DNA of 64,000 bases, taken from positions 23,392,913 to 23,456,912 of the forward strand of contig NC_046677.1 in the NCBI RefSeq assembly GCF_003369915.1, written 5' to 3'. Positions 50,601 through 61,442 of the stretch are shown piece after piece (positions within the stretch are counted from its first letter, which is position 1; every line of letters starts with the position of its first letter). Source of the DNA: Drosophila miranda (taxonomy: Eukaryota > Arthropoda > Insecta > Diptera > Drosophilidae). Both the position numbers and the translations under genes were made by a program. The notes below the pieces were generated by a model, which had not been told where the DNA came from, made no database searches, and saw only the letters and a list, made by a program, of their open reading frames with translations.

Positions 50601-53600
50601 TACTACCGAAACTCTTATCATCTAAAGATCCACAGATTGTTTGGTTTCGTTGTGACAGCACAGCACAACACAGTGAAGTGAAGGAGCAGTGTTATGGTTA
50701 TGTGGTTGTTACAAAACAAAGTCTAAAGCAGGAAGATATCAGATATCTGAGTGCTTGTCCACAGTCAAAAATTTCGTTATAAAAATCCGGCAAGGAGCAT
50801 ATCCAATGGAATCTCTCAAGTGATAAGGATACAAAATTTGGAAGTACATCAGGCTCGAATCACCCCAAATCATGTCTCAAATAAGAAAGTATCTCATGGA
50901 AAAGCGAAATCTTACCTTTTTTGTTGCTATCTATCACATATGTACATTTAAACTTCTATGAACTTCGAAATATCCCTTCCCATCTTCACAGTCAAACCAT
51001 TCTTCCCAAATAGGTTAAGGAACATGTAAATAATTATCTAATTACCTCTACTGAGTGTGCAATCTTCCATCTAAGGATATTTTTCCTTTCTTTAGTATCT
51101 TAATATCTCTCTGTTGAAACTCCTTTACTAATCACTCAATTCAATGGCCAACTAATCGAACTTCGTTTCATGGTTAACCCAAGATTGGCCACACACACAC
51201 AGAACGACAACCAGAACAAGAAATAGAGGCAGACCCAAAACAGAGACAGGGACAGAGACACCTACCAGGTTGCTCCCCGAGGAGGAATCGATCGGTGCCG
51301 CATCCTGCTGCTAAATAGTTACAAATAATTATCTGTTTGGCAAATACTCGTACTCGATTCGGCGACAACTTCATCGATACGAGTATATCCAGTGTGCCTT
51401 CCCTCCATCCAAGCGCAATTGCCATTATCCATCCACAGCCTTGAGACGCTGCTTGCTGCTGCTGGGTCGCAGAGGGGGCGCGAGGTTAGCCCAAGTTTGG
51501 GTTTGAGTTTGGGTTTCGATGGATAGATGGATGGATGGACTTGATGGACTAGGCCAAACGAGCATATCGAATCTCTGGAATCCCGCTCTGTGCTGAAGTG
51601 GAATCCCGCTCAGCGCTCGGGACTAATGTTGTGATTAGCATCTGCGTTGACAAACACAGTAAGCGGTCCCAAGGCGAAATCTTCCACTGTAGAAGATGCC
51701 TTGCTCTTCCTTTGCCTGTGCCATTGCCTTGGAATCGGACTCGTGAGTTTCGTCCCCACCCAAGATGAATAATTATGGGCGATCTTTATGCTTGCACCGG
51801 CTCCTCGCTGGGACCGTTAATGCCTCGCCCAATACCCATTCCTGGGCGAGAGTTCTTGGCCAGATCGTTCCAGGCCGTGGGTTACCTGCGGCGTTTTGGC
51901 ATTCCGAAAATTCCTGCTTCGACTTCGCCTTCAATTGATGCGCTCAGTGAGTCGTCGCATTGTTAGACAAAACGAATTCACGCGTATTCCGCCGAAACTC
52001 GCTAATGGTCACAGCGAGTCGTCCACAGCGGCATGTCACGGCACGGAACGGAACGATCCACGGATATGAGATCTCGGAGTGGTTCCGAGCCTGAAGATCT
52101 GCATGTGTGTGTTTTGCCTTCACCTTGGCCTCCGCCTGTGTTATTAATGATGGAAATTTGAAAATACAGAAGGTTCAATAATTGCAACATCATTGTGCGC
52201 GATGAGCGATGCTGAGGATGAGGATGAGGACGAGTCGAAGTTCTCCGATTTCTCAACCTTTGAGAGAGAGAGAATGAGATAGAGAGAGAAAGAGAGATAG
52301 TGACTTTGTCTCAACAACAAAGCTGTTAACAAATTGCCGCTTATACTACTCCTACTCTCGTATGCTTCTTCAAGCCATTTCGCCACACTTCCCGTACTAA
52401 TACACGCGCGTCCATGAGAACATGAGTCCATGTTCCACGTTTCATGTCCTGAAAGATGGTTTTATTGCCGCATTTATGAGCTTCAGTACCTACTAGCCCT
52501 TCGAAGCAGATCCGATCGGCAGCACTGCATTTATATTGCAGCAATTTCGTATCAATTGAATATTTTCCACGAATGCACAAAGGCCATAAAGCGCGTCGCG
52601 TGGAGTACACATAGAAATAGGAGTAGGAGTAGTTGTAGGAGTAAATAGTATATGGATATAGGGAAGGAAGGACACATGCCTCGCCTCGTCTTCTGTTTAT
52701 GCCAATTTTTACACGCTTTCAGGTCGAGTGTTCCACTGCCCGCTTCACCTTCACTTTGCATCCCATTTCCATGACCTATGGCCCATTGCCATTCCCGTTT
52801 TATTGGCCTCGTCCGGCGTCTTTTTGTCATCATAATTCACGTGTAAAACATGCCCGCCGTTCCGTGCTCTTCCGTTCCCTCAATCCCATTTTTGGCCCAA
52901 AAGAAGAGGATTGCGCGTGCGCGCCTCTCCATTTGTTTGCATTGAGCGCGCGAGTCACACGCCCCGTGCCCGGTGCCCCGAGCCCCGAACGCCGAGCCAA
53001 GAAATCAAGTAATGAACAAACACAAATGCTGCAAGACGAAGGAGAAGTAGAAGGAAGCCCAATGTCGATTCCCTTGAATTTTCGGCGCACGAATCAAGTT
53101 CTTTTAACACTTGCCAAACGACAAGTGGATACGGCTGCAAGAGTGGCAGTGGCCTTGCCCAAAATGGCCAAGACGTAAATTAAGAATGGACTGGCCATAC
53201 TGAAAACACTACAATAGGGGGTAAATGTAGGTATATTTTAAAACAATTTCAAGTTAAAGGATGAAACTTAAACCTAACATTTATAATGGAAAAAGCAGCC
53301 AACTAAAATATCAGGAAGATAACAGTCTACAGATCATTTAAAAGTAGCTTTATTTTGTATATGTTTTGACCTATACCTTCTAAATTTAGTCTATGCTAAC
53401 CAATATGAAAAATATCAAAGACCAAACCAATGGCCAAATCTTTTAAATGTTTAATAATTCAACTATTATTTAGCCTCATATTACTCATCTCTATCTATGG
53501 CCGCACCACTCGATTGATTATCACAATCAATCTGTCACCTAACTTTGAATAAAGAACTCAGCCTGAGAGATCTTGAGAGGGTATAGCTTACCAGAACAGA

Positions 53601-55007
53601 ACCCATTGAAATGCGAGCTTATCTGTTGGAAACAGTGCAATCTTAGCCCTTCAGGGGATATACAAGTGGCAGTTAAGCTCCCGGCCGTGGATGTAATGCA
53701 TGTTTGGGGACTTGAAGATATATATGTGACTATAACAAACGCCTCCGATAAGCTATCGACAATTGAAAGTAGAAGCAAGTGCCAACTGTGTGTACAGTCG
53801 ATGGCTGTAACCAGCCTTATATCATGAGGAAGCTCGTCCAGCTCTTGCAACTACCTGGAGTGGCATGGCCAAACTGCAGCTACGTGCTTCTTGGCACCCA
53901 GACCAGACCAGACCAAAATTCAAGTAGCTTGTGTAGTTCAGCCTTAATGCGCCCATTGGCACTCGACGGTGCGGACAGGCAGGGACAGGAAACTGAAGCT
54001 CCAACCTAACCACTGCACCAATGCGCCACTGGAACTGTCGACCAAAAGGCCAGCCGGCACTCTTGAGATTGGTGCAGTTATCTGCCGCTGCCGACAGTTT
54101 GGCAACCAGCTACCCGTCATTGTCCGGCGGCACGAGTCCCACTGGGGGTCGGGGTACGGTACCTAAGTGGATGTGGAAGGGAACCCCCTAACGACTGCGA
54201 CTGCAGACTTTCTGTTTGCCTTGTGTCCAGACGTTAATTGGATCACTGCCGGACTCCCCAGTAGGTCCTTTTCCCTGTCCTATGACTTGGACACAGCTGT
54301 CTGTCTGTGCTAGCTGACGCCCGCTGGGCACACATGTCCTGTCCTTTGATTGCCTACTAATCCCGGCCATCGATGCTCGGGACAGTCCTTGGTCCAGTCC
54401 AGTCGAGGCGACAATCGAAGTAAACAGCCAGACAAATGAGCAAACAAATGAGCCAACGTATGTGTCCTTAAACTGACAAAATTGGATCATAACTGCGACT
54501 GCGATGGTGATGGCAATGGCGATGGCGAAATGCTGAAATCTGTGCAAACAGCGCATTAATTAAGTCCTGCAGCGACATCGCTCGAAGGATGCCCACCAAA
54601 TCGGTGGTCATTAAAGGAGAACAATGTCGGAGCGTGTGGCGTGAATTGCGTCACGACTCTAGAGCCTTGAATGGGGCAAACATTTGAGGGCCACTGACGT
54701 CATCTGAAATGAACATTTTAGTGGTATTACAGATATAACCTCTGCAACTTGGGAACCCTTCTATAGATACTGTGGAAGTCCACAAACAAAGGAACCAACA
54801 GATGAAGTAGGACATTGCCACCAAAAACAGAAGTATAACTTCTAGAATCTCTCTAAAAAGACCTCTCAAAATTATGAAACCCTATAAACTTAAACTCTAG
54901 ATAAAACCAGAAACAGAAGTGCCTAGAGTATGGGAAGAGAACTAGGACTGGGAATGGGTGTGCCAGCCGAAGCCATTCCCATGTGTATTTGACCCCTGAT
55001 ATTGTCC

Positions 55008-55009
<2 letters not shown>

Positions 55010-55042
<33 letters not shown>
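55010..55042. repeat. (GA)n microsatellite
   Basis: Uninterrupted GA dinucleotide run of about 32 bp. Confidence 0.9.
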
Positions 55043-55045
<3 letters not shown>

Positions 55046-56682
55046 TAAAACGAAAACCTATTCCCAACCGAGCAGCCTCTCGAAACTCTTTGAATGCTCG
55101 CAATATCAGCAATCAGAGTTTATAATGGGGGCGTCAAGTCGCTGCTGGATCCCAATACCCAAACTACCGATGCAGAGGGGCCTTCACGCACAGCCGGCAA
55201 AATATAATTATTCCCATGGGCACCTACTTATCGCTCGAATGTTCGTTTTTAATTGCTCTGTTTGCTTCGAATGCCACATTTCGCTCTGGCTCTGGCTCTT
55301 ACTCTTACTCTTACATACGTTTTTTATCGAGCCAACACTTACCGAGAAAACACTTAACGTTAACTGGCTGTTATCGTGTTGAAGGGGAGTGAGTGTGTGT
55401 GCTAAGAGCCAATCGGCATCAGCATTGGGGCCTGGGAAGTGGGTCGATAGAACGGACGCCCACTGCCACACTCCCATACTCCCACACCCACTCCCATGTT
55501 CCATATCCACGCCTAACGAGCCATGCCATCTCCATCCAGAGACTCCAATCGAGTTGCTTCAGGCCTCTGTTCCCAAAAAACCCCCTATAGTTCTCTCTTC
55601 AGGGATGGGACAGGGGCAGCCACTTCAAATTACAGCCACTAATCTTTGCGGGCATGTCAGGCGGACTCGGACCCGTACCCGTACCCGTACTCGTACCCGG
55701 ACACAGACACGGACCCGGTCCAAACACAGCCCAAAAACCAACCAGCAACCGCAGCTCAAAGAGCAAAGTGCACTTGACAGACAGCCCCAGCTGCGGCATA
55801 GGCAGCTGTTAAATGCTAAATGTATCTGTATCTCTGCATCTCTGTAGATGTCTGATGCATTTCGAATGCCAATTACATTTAGTATCGGTCCACATCGCTT
55901 GCGGTTCAATTAACGCTTACTACTGTCCATTATCGCTTTTGATTGTGTATGTGTGTTTTGAGGGTCTGTTTTCTCAATTGGCATCGCAATTCAATTGTCC
56001 AGTCGAATATCTTGAGGCTTTTCATAATCGAACGTTAGAGACATTTGACTCAAGTTAACACTTGCATTGATTTCTTAATGTGTGAAATGTATGCAGATGT
56101 ACATTTGTATGTATGTATGTCTGATTTCGGGAGAGTTAAATGTTGTTCATTTCTGTGATCTGTTCTCATATGTAATAGGGATTAATTGATTTACATTCAC
56201 ATTGCTTGTTAAGCCGCCACATCCTGCCTACAAAATCCTTTAGGTGCTGCAAGCGATTCAATTTTTACTTTTATCAGCAGTTCCCTCAATGCCCCTTCAT
56301 GCAGCCGCCAAAAAAATGGTCCAAGTCCTGTCGGCGAGGGCTTCCTCTTGAAACAGTTGGAAGATCGATCAATTCTAGCTGTTGCATGACACAAGTAGAT
56401 ATAGAGAGAAGGATGTTCTAAAGATATCTATTTTTCATTATTTTACCTTTCGCTTGCTCACTCTTTGGCATACGTTTGAGTTGAAACAAAAAGCCGCGCA
56501 GCCAATAAATTCAAATCTCAACAGGTTTAGTGGCGCCACATACACGACTAAAATCAACAGAGTGGCAACTCTACACATTCTACAATTGATTTGGCATTGC
56601 TACATCTAGTCTACATGGTTATACATACATTCTCAGTGCTGTAAAGCGCAAAATATACAATACAATGTAGTGCTGTGTTGCT

Positions 56683-56842
56683 CATGAGTGAGTGAACAAA
56701 AAAGAGTTGTTCACTTAAGTGAGCAACTGAACATGTTCCTTCCAAGCTGTTCTTTTTTGTTCACTTGTTATTTTTTGCTCACTTGTTCTTTGTTGTTCAC
56801 TTGGTAATTTTTGCTCACTTGTTCTCTACTCACTTGTTGCGC
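56683..56842. repeat. CACTTG-motif tandem array with 18-bp period
   Basis: TCACTTG begins at 56761, 56779, 56797, 56815 and 56830. The preceding base alternates (GTTCACTTG, GCTCACTTG, GTTCACTTG, GCTCACTTG), so the higher-order unit is 36 bp. Just left is the perfect palindrome TCACTTAAGTGA (56711-56722) and further GTGAGTGAAC copies in the opposite orientation. CACTTG is an E-box and also the core of NK-2/Tinman sites (CAAGTG). Confidence 0.7.
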
Positions 56843-57768
56843 AATTTTGCTCCTCAAAGGGCATTTTGCGTTCTAGCAGTTGTTGCTCATATTTGCTTTT
56901 ACTTCACACTTTTTGTATTACCGGCAAAACTGTTTATTGAAAAGTCAGTATGTCGCTAATTCGAAGTATATTCGATACTTCGAAAGTATAGTGAAATTTG
57001 GAATCATTGCAATTTTTTTTTTTTAGTTTTAAATTTTTTGGATTAAAATTTAAATGTAACGTATTTTATTTGTGTCAAAATCTGTGGTGCAAAAATCGGC
57101 CTCATTTTCGTAAACGAGATTTTGATGCCGTTCGACAGTCTGGATCCTCACTATCCTGGGAGAGTTAGTCCTGCGCCGATCTGGCCCTAGTTGTCTGAGA
57201 TATAGCCTTCTGAAGATCTGGATTTGCAAATCATTAGAATACTGGTTTTTTCTGCACGCTATATCTCGGCTACACAGCGGCCGATCTGGGCGTGGCATGT
57301 CTCTCCGTGATCGGGAAAGTCCTCAAAATCGACTGCCATCGGAAAAAAGGACATCAATTTTTTCACGATTTTCGCAAAAAATCATGATGGTTACATCATT
57401 AAATTTGCCAAAAATCGGCCTCATTTCCGTAGTCGAGATTTTGATGGCGCTCGACAGTCTGGATCCTCACGACTCTGGGAGGGTAGGTCCTGCACCGATC
57501 TGGGTCTATTTTTCTGAGATATAGCCTTCCGAAGATTTGCATATCATTAAAATATTTATTTTAGTCTTCCTTTCCTTTTAGCAGGTCGGCCCCTCCAGTA
57601 GCTAGGAATTCCTTGAGTCTCACGCTGCTTTCTTCCGCCGTAGCTCCACGTCCTCTCGCGAGGTCGGAGAGATGACTCCTGGCTGGACTGTGGCAGCCAC
57701 TGGCTATCCTTTTGCGAGCCATAGCCGTAATGCCATTGCTGTGTCGCTGACTCGACAATGTGGCGTCC

Positions 57769-58140
57769 CGTCTGCTGCATCAGGGACCAGTGATCGACGG
57801 CGGAATTGTTGGTTCACGCCCACGGGAATCAAACGCTGGGCTTCAGCTTCAAGACGCGTGAGTGATTCAGTATATAATTTTTCACATATCTTAAAATACA
57901 TATATCTTCCTCCACAGGGGACTTAAGTACCCCCGCCAGACGGAGTCCTATCCAATCATTATCGAAGCATATTCGGGACAGACCGAGTCCTATCCCAGCC
58001 AGACAGAATCGTCTCATAGCAGGACAGAAACGCACCCCTCGCAAAATCCGTACCCAACAGCCACCATGATCCTTCGTTCTGGCCATCGAAACAAGGACTT
58101 TGACTATGGCAACCATTGGAGGGACTACGCGGGCTACTAG
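57769..58140 (+). pseudogene. 3' end of an unrecognised spliced gene in the left palindrome arm
   Basis: A frame around 57769-57857 (..LLHQGPVIDGGIVGSRPRES..) joins across a 60-bp AT-rich intron (57858-57917, GTGAGT...CCACAG) to 57918-58140, which ends in TAG. The second exon encodes Gln-Thr-Glu-Ser repeats (QTESYPSQTESSHSRTETHP) and the tail HRNKDFDYGNHWRDYAGY. An AATAAA follows at 58250. Upstream the frame meets a TGA near 57750, so the copy is at best a fragment or has suffered a frameshift. I recognise no family. The matching copy in the right arm lacks the intron and adjacent exon and stops early. Confidence 0.4.
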
Positions 58141-59539
58141 ATAGATTTCGTTAGTGTTAGGCTTAAGGATATAAGCGTCCATATATTTAGATAGTCGATA
58201 CAAATGTTTTCCACTTGTTTATATATTTATACTAAGCTAAGTTATGATGAATAAAACTATTGAAAAATCATCCTTGCTGTTTTCTGTATCGGGGAAACTA
58301 TCCCGATTACCAAAAGGCGTTGCACACCCAGATCGTTTCACAACTAGCGGAGAAAACTAGATACTTTTAATTGCCGAAAATGTCCTTGATCCTTGATAAG
58401 GACTCCATCAAATCAGGGAAATTTTTTCGATCACAGGAAGCCTTCGCACGCCCAGATCGGCCCACGAATAGCGGAGAAACCTAAATACATATGTATGGTT
58501 GGGGTTGGTCCTTACTGAAGGATCAAGGAAATTGTTAAGCTACCAATGAGGGGGAAAACAAGATATATATGTCTTAAGAAAATATCCTTGATCCTTGGTC
58601 CTTGCCAAGGACTCCATCAAATTAGGGACATTTTTTCGAAGACAGGAAGCCGTCGCATGTCCCGATCGGGCCTCGAATAACGGAGAAAACAAATCTGGCT
58701 TGTAACTGGCTTTAAAAATGTAGTTCAAGAAATCACCGATAGCGGCGCCACCGTACAAAAAAAAACTCGCGTCAAATGGCCAAAATCTGGATGGGATACC
58801 AGGCGAACAGAAATCAGCAGTAAGCAACTGTAGCGAGTGCAAAAAAATTGGTGCATACTTTTGGGGGACCAAAAATTAAAAAAAAAAAAATCAGCGACCT
58901 TCTGCTCATTTCTGTTCGCCTGGTGTCCCATCCAGATTTTGGCCATTTGACGCGAGTTTTTTTTTGTACGGTGGCGCCGCTATCGGTGATTTCTTGAACT
59001 ACATTTTTAAAGCCAGTTACAAGCCAGATTTGTTTTCTCCGTTATTCGAGGCCCGATCGGGACATGCGACGGCTTCCTGTCTTCGAAAAAATGTCCCTAA
59101 TTTGATGGAGTCCTTGGCAAGGACCAAGGATCAAGGATATTTTCTTAAGACATATATATCTTGTTTTCCCCCTCATTGGTAGCTTAACAATTTCCTTGAT
59201 CCTTCAGTAAGGACCAACCCCAACCATACATATGTATTTAGGTTTCTCCGCTATTCGTGGGCCGATCTGGGCGTGCGAAGGCTTCCTGTGATCGAAAAAA
59301 TTTCCCTGATTTGATGGAGTCCTTATCAAGGATCAAGGACATTTTCGGCAATTAAAAGTATCTAGTTTTCTCCGCTAGTTGTGAAACGATCTGGGTGTGC
59401 AACGCCTTTTGGTAATCGGGATAGTTTCCCCGATACAGAAAACAGCAAGGATGATTTTTCAATAGTTTTATTCATCATAACTTAGCTTAGTATAAATATA
59501 TAAACAAGTGGAAAACATTTGTATCGACTATCTAAATAT

Positions 59540-59850
59540 ATGGACGCGTATATCCTTAAACCTATCACCAACGATATCTATCTAGTAGCCCGCGTAGTCC
59601 CTCCCTTAGTTGCCATAGTCAAAGTCCTTGTTTCGATGTCCAGAACGAAGGATGATGGTGGCTGTTGGGTACGGATTTTCTAAGGGGTGCGCTTCTGTCC
59701 TGCTGTGAGACGATTCTGTCTGGCTAGGATAGGACTCGGTCTGTCCCGAATATGCTTCGATAATGACTGGATAGGACTCCAGGACGGGACGCCAAACTGT
59801 CGAGTTAGCGACAGTTACGATACCCAGTGGCTGCCACAGTCCAGCTAGGA
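59540..59850 (-). pseudogene. Degraded copy of the same gene 3' end in the right palindrome arm
   Basis: Read on the minus strand, this matches the left-arm fragment. The frame runs through LWQPLG..., then TVWRPVLESYPVIIEAYSGQ, the QTES repeats and HRNKDFDYGN, where a TAA replaces the last residues. The segment equivalent to the left-arm intron and flanking exon is missing. The deletion removes exon sequence as well as the intron, so it is not a simple retrocopy. The two copies point tail-to-tail toward the centre of the palindrome. Confidence 0.4.
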
Positions 59851-60449
59851 GTCATCCTTCGACCCCGCGAGAGGAAGAGGTGCTGCGGCGGAATCAAGGC
59901 GGAGAAAGCAGCGTAAGACGCAAGGAATTCCTGGCTACCAGAGGGGGCGACCTGAAAAAATGGAAAGAAGACTTAAATAAAGTAACAGTATTTTAATGAC
60001 ATGCAAATCTTAGGAGAGCTATATCTCAGACAAATAGGGCCAGATCGGGGCAGGACCAACTCTCCCAGGATAGTGAGGATCCAGACTGTCGAACGGCATC
60101 AAAATCTCGCCTGCGAAAATGAGGCCGATTTTTGGCAAATTTAATGATGATCATGATTTTTTGCGAAAATCGTGAAAAAATTGATGTCCTTTTTTCCGAT
60201 GGCAGTCGATTTTGAGGACTTTCCCGATCACGGAGAGACATGCCACGCCCAGATCGGCCGCTGTGTAGCCGAGATATAGCGTGCAGAAAAAACCAGTATT
60301 CTAATGATTTGCAAATCCAGATCTTCAGAAGGCTATATCTCAGACAACTAGGGCCAGATCGGCGCAGGACTAACTCTCCCAGGATAGTGAGGATCCAGAC
60401 TGTCGAACGGCATCAAAATCTTGCCTACGAAAATGGGGCCGATTTTTGC

Positions 60450-60690
60450 CAAATTTAATGATGGTTACATCGGGAAAAAAATTTATGTCCGTTTTTCCGA
60501 TGGCAGTCGATTGGGAGGACTTTCCCGATCACGGAGAGACATGCCACGCCCCGATCGGCCGACGGATAGCAGAATTATGGCCTACAGAAAAAACCATTAC
60601 TCTAATGATGTGCAAATTCAAATCTTCGGAGAGCAAACAGCAATCTTAGACAAATAGGGTCAGATCGGCGCAGGACCAATTTTTTGGAAT
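60450..60690. repeat. Extra outer tandem unit of the palindromic element, right side only
   Basis: Continues the right arm with another copy of the ~318-bp unit (CACGCCCCGATCGGCCG..., TCAGATCGGCGCAGGACC) that has no partner at the left end. It ends at about GGACCAATTTTTTGG. Confidence 0.6.
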
Positions 60691-61236
60691 TAACGTCGAA
60701 AAATGGGGTCGCTGGCCCAGTGTGGAATGGTTCAAAACGGAATGCCCAATACCGACGAAGCCGAGTAGCTAGCTTAAAAGAGAATTTAAGTACCAGTACT
60801 ACTAATCGTCGAAGGAAAATTTAAATGGAATTTGTTTCTAATACAATGTCGCTGTAGTTGTATAATACTATACATTCTACATGTATTTGATGTACATATG
60901 TATGTAGCAATCATGTAAAATCTGCCAAATTCAGAGTTGTGTTTTCAATAATACAAGTATTTCTGTCAACTTTTTAAAAGAAAAAATAGCTGCAGCCCGT
61001 ATCTGTAATTAAAAGAATGTCAATTATTAAGCTACAAATATAATTTAGTTAATTGTATTCAAAACGAACAAAGCTAAATTTAAGTAGTTCGATTTCCGTC
61101 TGGTCATGCCAACTAGCTATAAAGTAGTTAATTTGGCAGCACTGATGACTAGTGAAGAACCACAAATGCAATTCTACTGCACTGGCAGTGAACAACAACG
61201 AATTAACAAAAACCACTCGTATCAGAACAGCGTTCT
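60691..61236. other. Intergenic, no gene seen
   Basis: AT-rich DNA between the palindromic element and the UGT promoter region. It contains short dyads such as CATATGTATG but no gene or named element. Confidence 0.5.
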
Positions 61237-61243
61237 TATAAAA
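61237..61243 (+). promoter_or_regulatory. Candidate TATA box of the UGT gene
   Basis: TATAAAA lies 72 bp upstream of the UGT start codon, which would place transcription start near 61267 and give a very short 5' leader. A longer leader starting farther upstream is possible. Confidence 0.35.
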
Positions 61244-61277
61244 CATATACGAATGCATGTAAAATTAGATAATCAAG

Positions 61278-61442
61278 ATGAAAGCAGTCGCGCGAGAACA
61301 AAGTAACGATGACAACGTGGTGGCGGATCAGCAGAAGCGTTTTAATTGCGTTGTGGTTAATCGTCATTACGGGAACCCCTCCACCAGCATTTGGTGGAAA
61401 TGTGCTGGCTGTGTATCCGCACTTTGGTTTCAGCCACTTTAA
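61278..61442 (+). other. Upstream ORF overlapping the UGT start
   Basis: An ATG at 61278 opens a 54-codon frame in a different register from the main ORF and ends with TAA at 61440-61442, inside the UGT coding sequence. If it lies in the leader it could reduce translation of the UGT. It would be just a few bases from the cap if the TATA box at 61237 is used, and then probably skipped. Confidence 0.3.

Larger units (their letters stand above)
42393..56682. other. About 14 kb upstream region of odd, no gene recognised
   Basis: No frame carries a recognisable domain; the longer frames are driven by CTG or other simple repeats. Candidate regulatory blocks are listed separately (44070-44202, 45150-45620, 45858-46204, 47404-47607). 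The rest (about 48-56.6 kb) is ordinary intergenic DNA with scattered microsatellites, notably (GA)n at 55010 and a GTACCC/GGACAC-type repeat at about 55672-55720. Confidence 0.5.
57089..60449. repeat. Large diverged palindrome (foldback-like element), arms 1.7 and 1.5 kb
   Basis: The left arm 57089-58814 and right arm 58908-60449 are inverted copies separated by a 93-bp unpaired centre (axis near 58861). They pair collinearly; the 184-bp length difference is one net deletion in the right arm, covering roughly the counterpart of 57770-57940 and a shorter piece near it. Mismatches are scattered through the arms, so this is an old structure and not an assembly fold-back. Each outer arm carries tandem ~318-bp units (for example from 57092 to 57409) and each inner arm carries diverged units sharing CCCAGATCGG...CGGAGAAA and TCCTTGATCC. 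No transposase or reverse transcriptase is visible. The right side continues with a further unit to about 60690. Confidence 0.85.

Noticed and set aside
52699..53178. 159-codon plus-strand frame
   Set aside because: No family resemblance or supporting signals; other frames across the same stretch are also open.
56765..56959. 64-codon hydrophobic plus-strand frame
   Set aside because: Created by the 18-bp tandem array (repeated HL-F-AHLF), not a protein gene.
58540..59182. Matching frames of about 72-110 codons on opposite strands
   Set aside because: They are the same palindrome-arm sequence read on each strand, with no stop-codon or codon-bias evidence that this part is coding.
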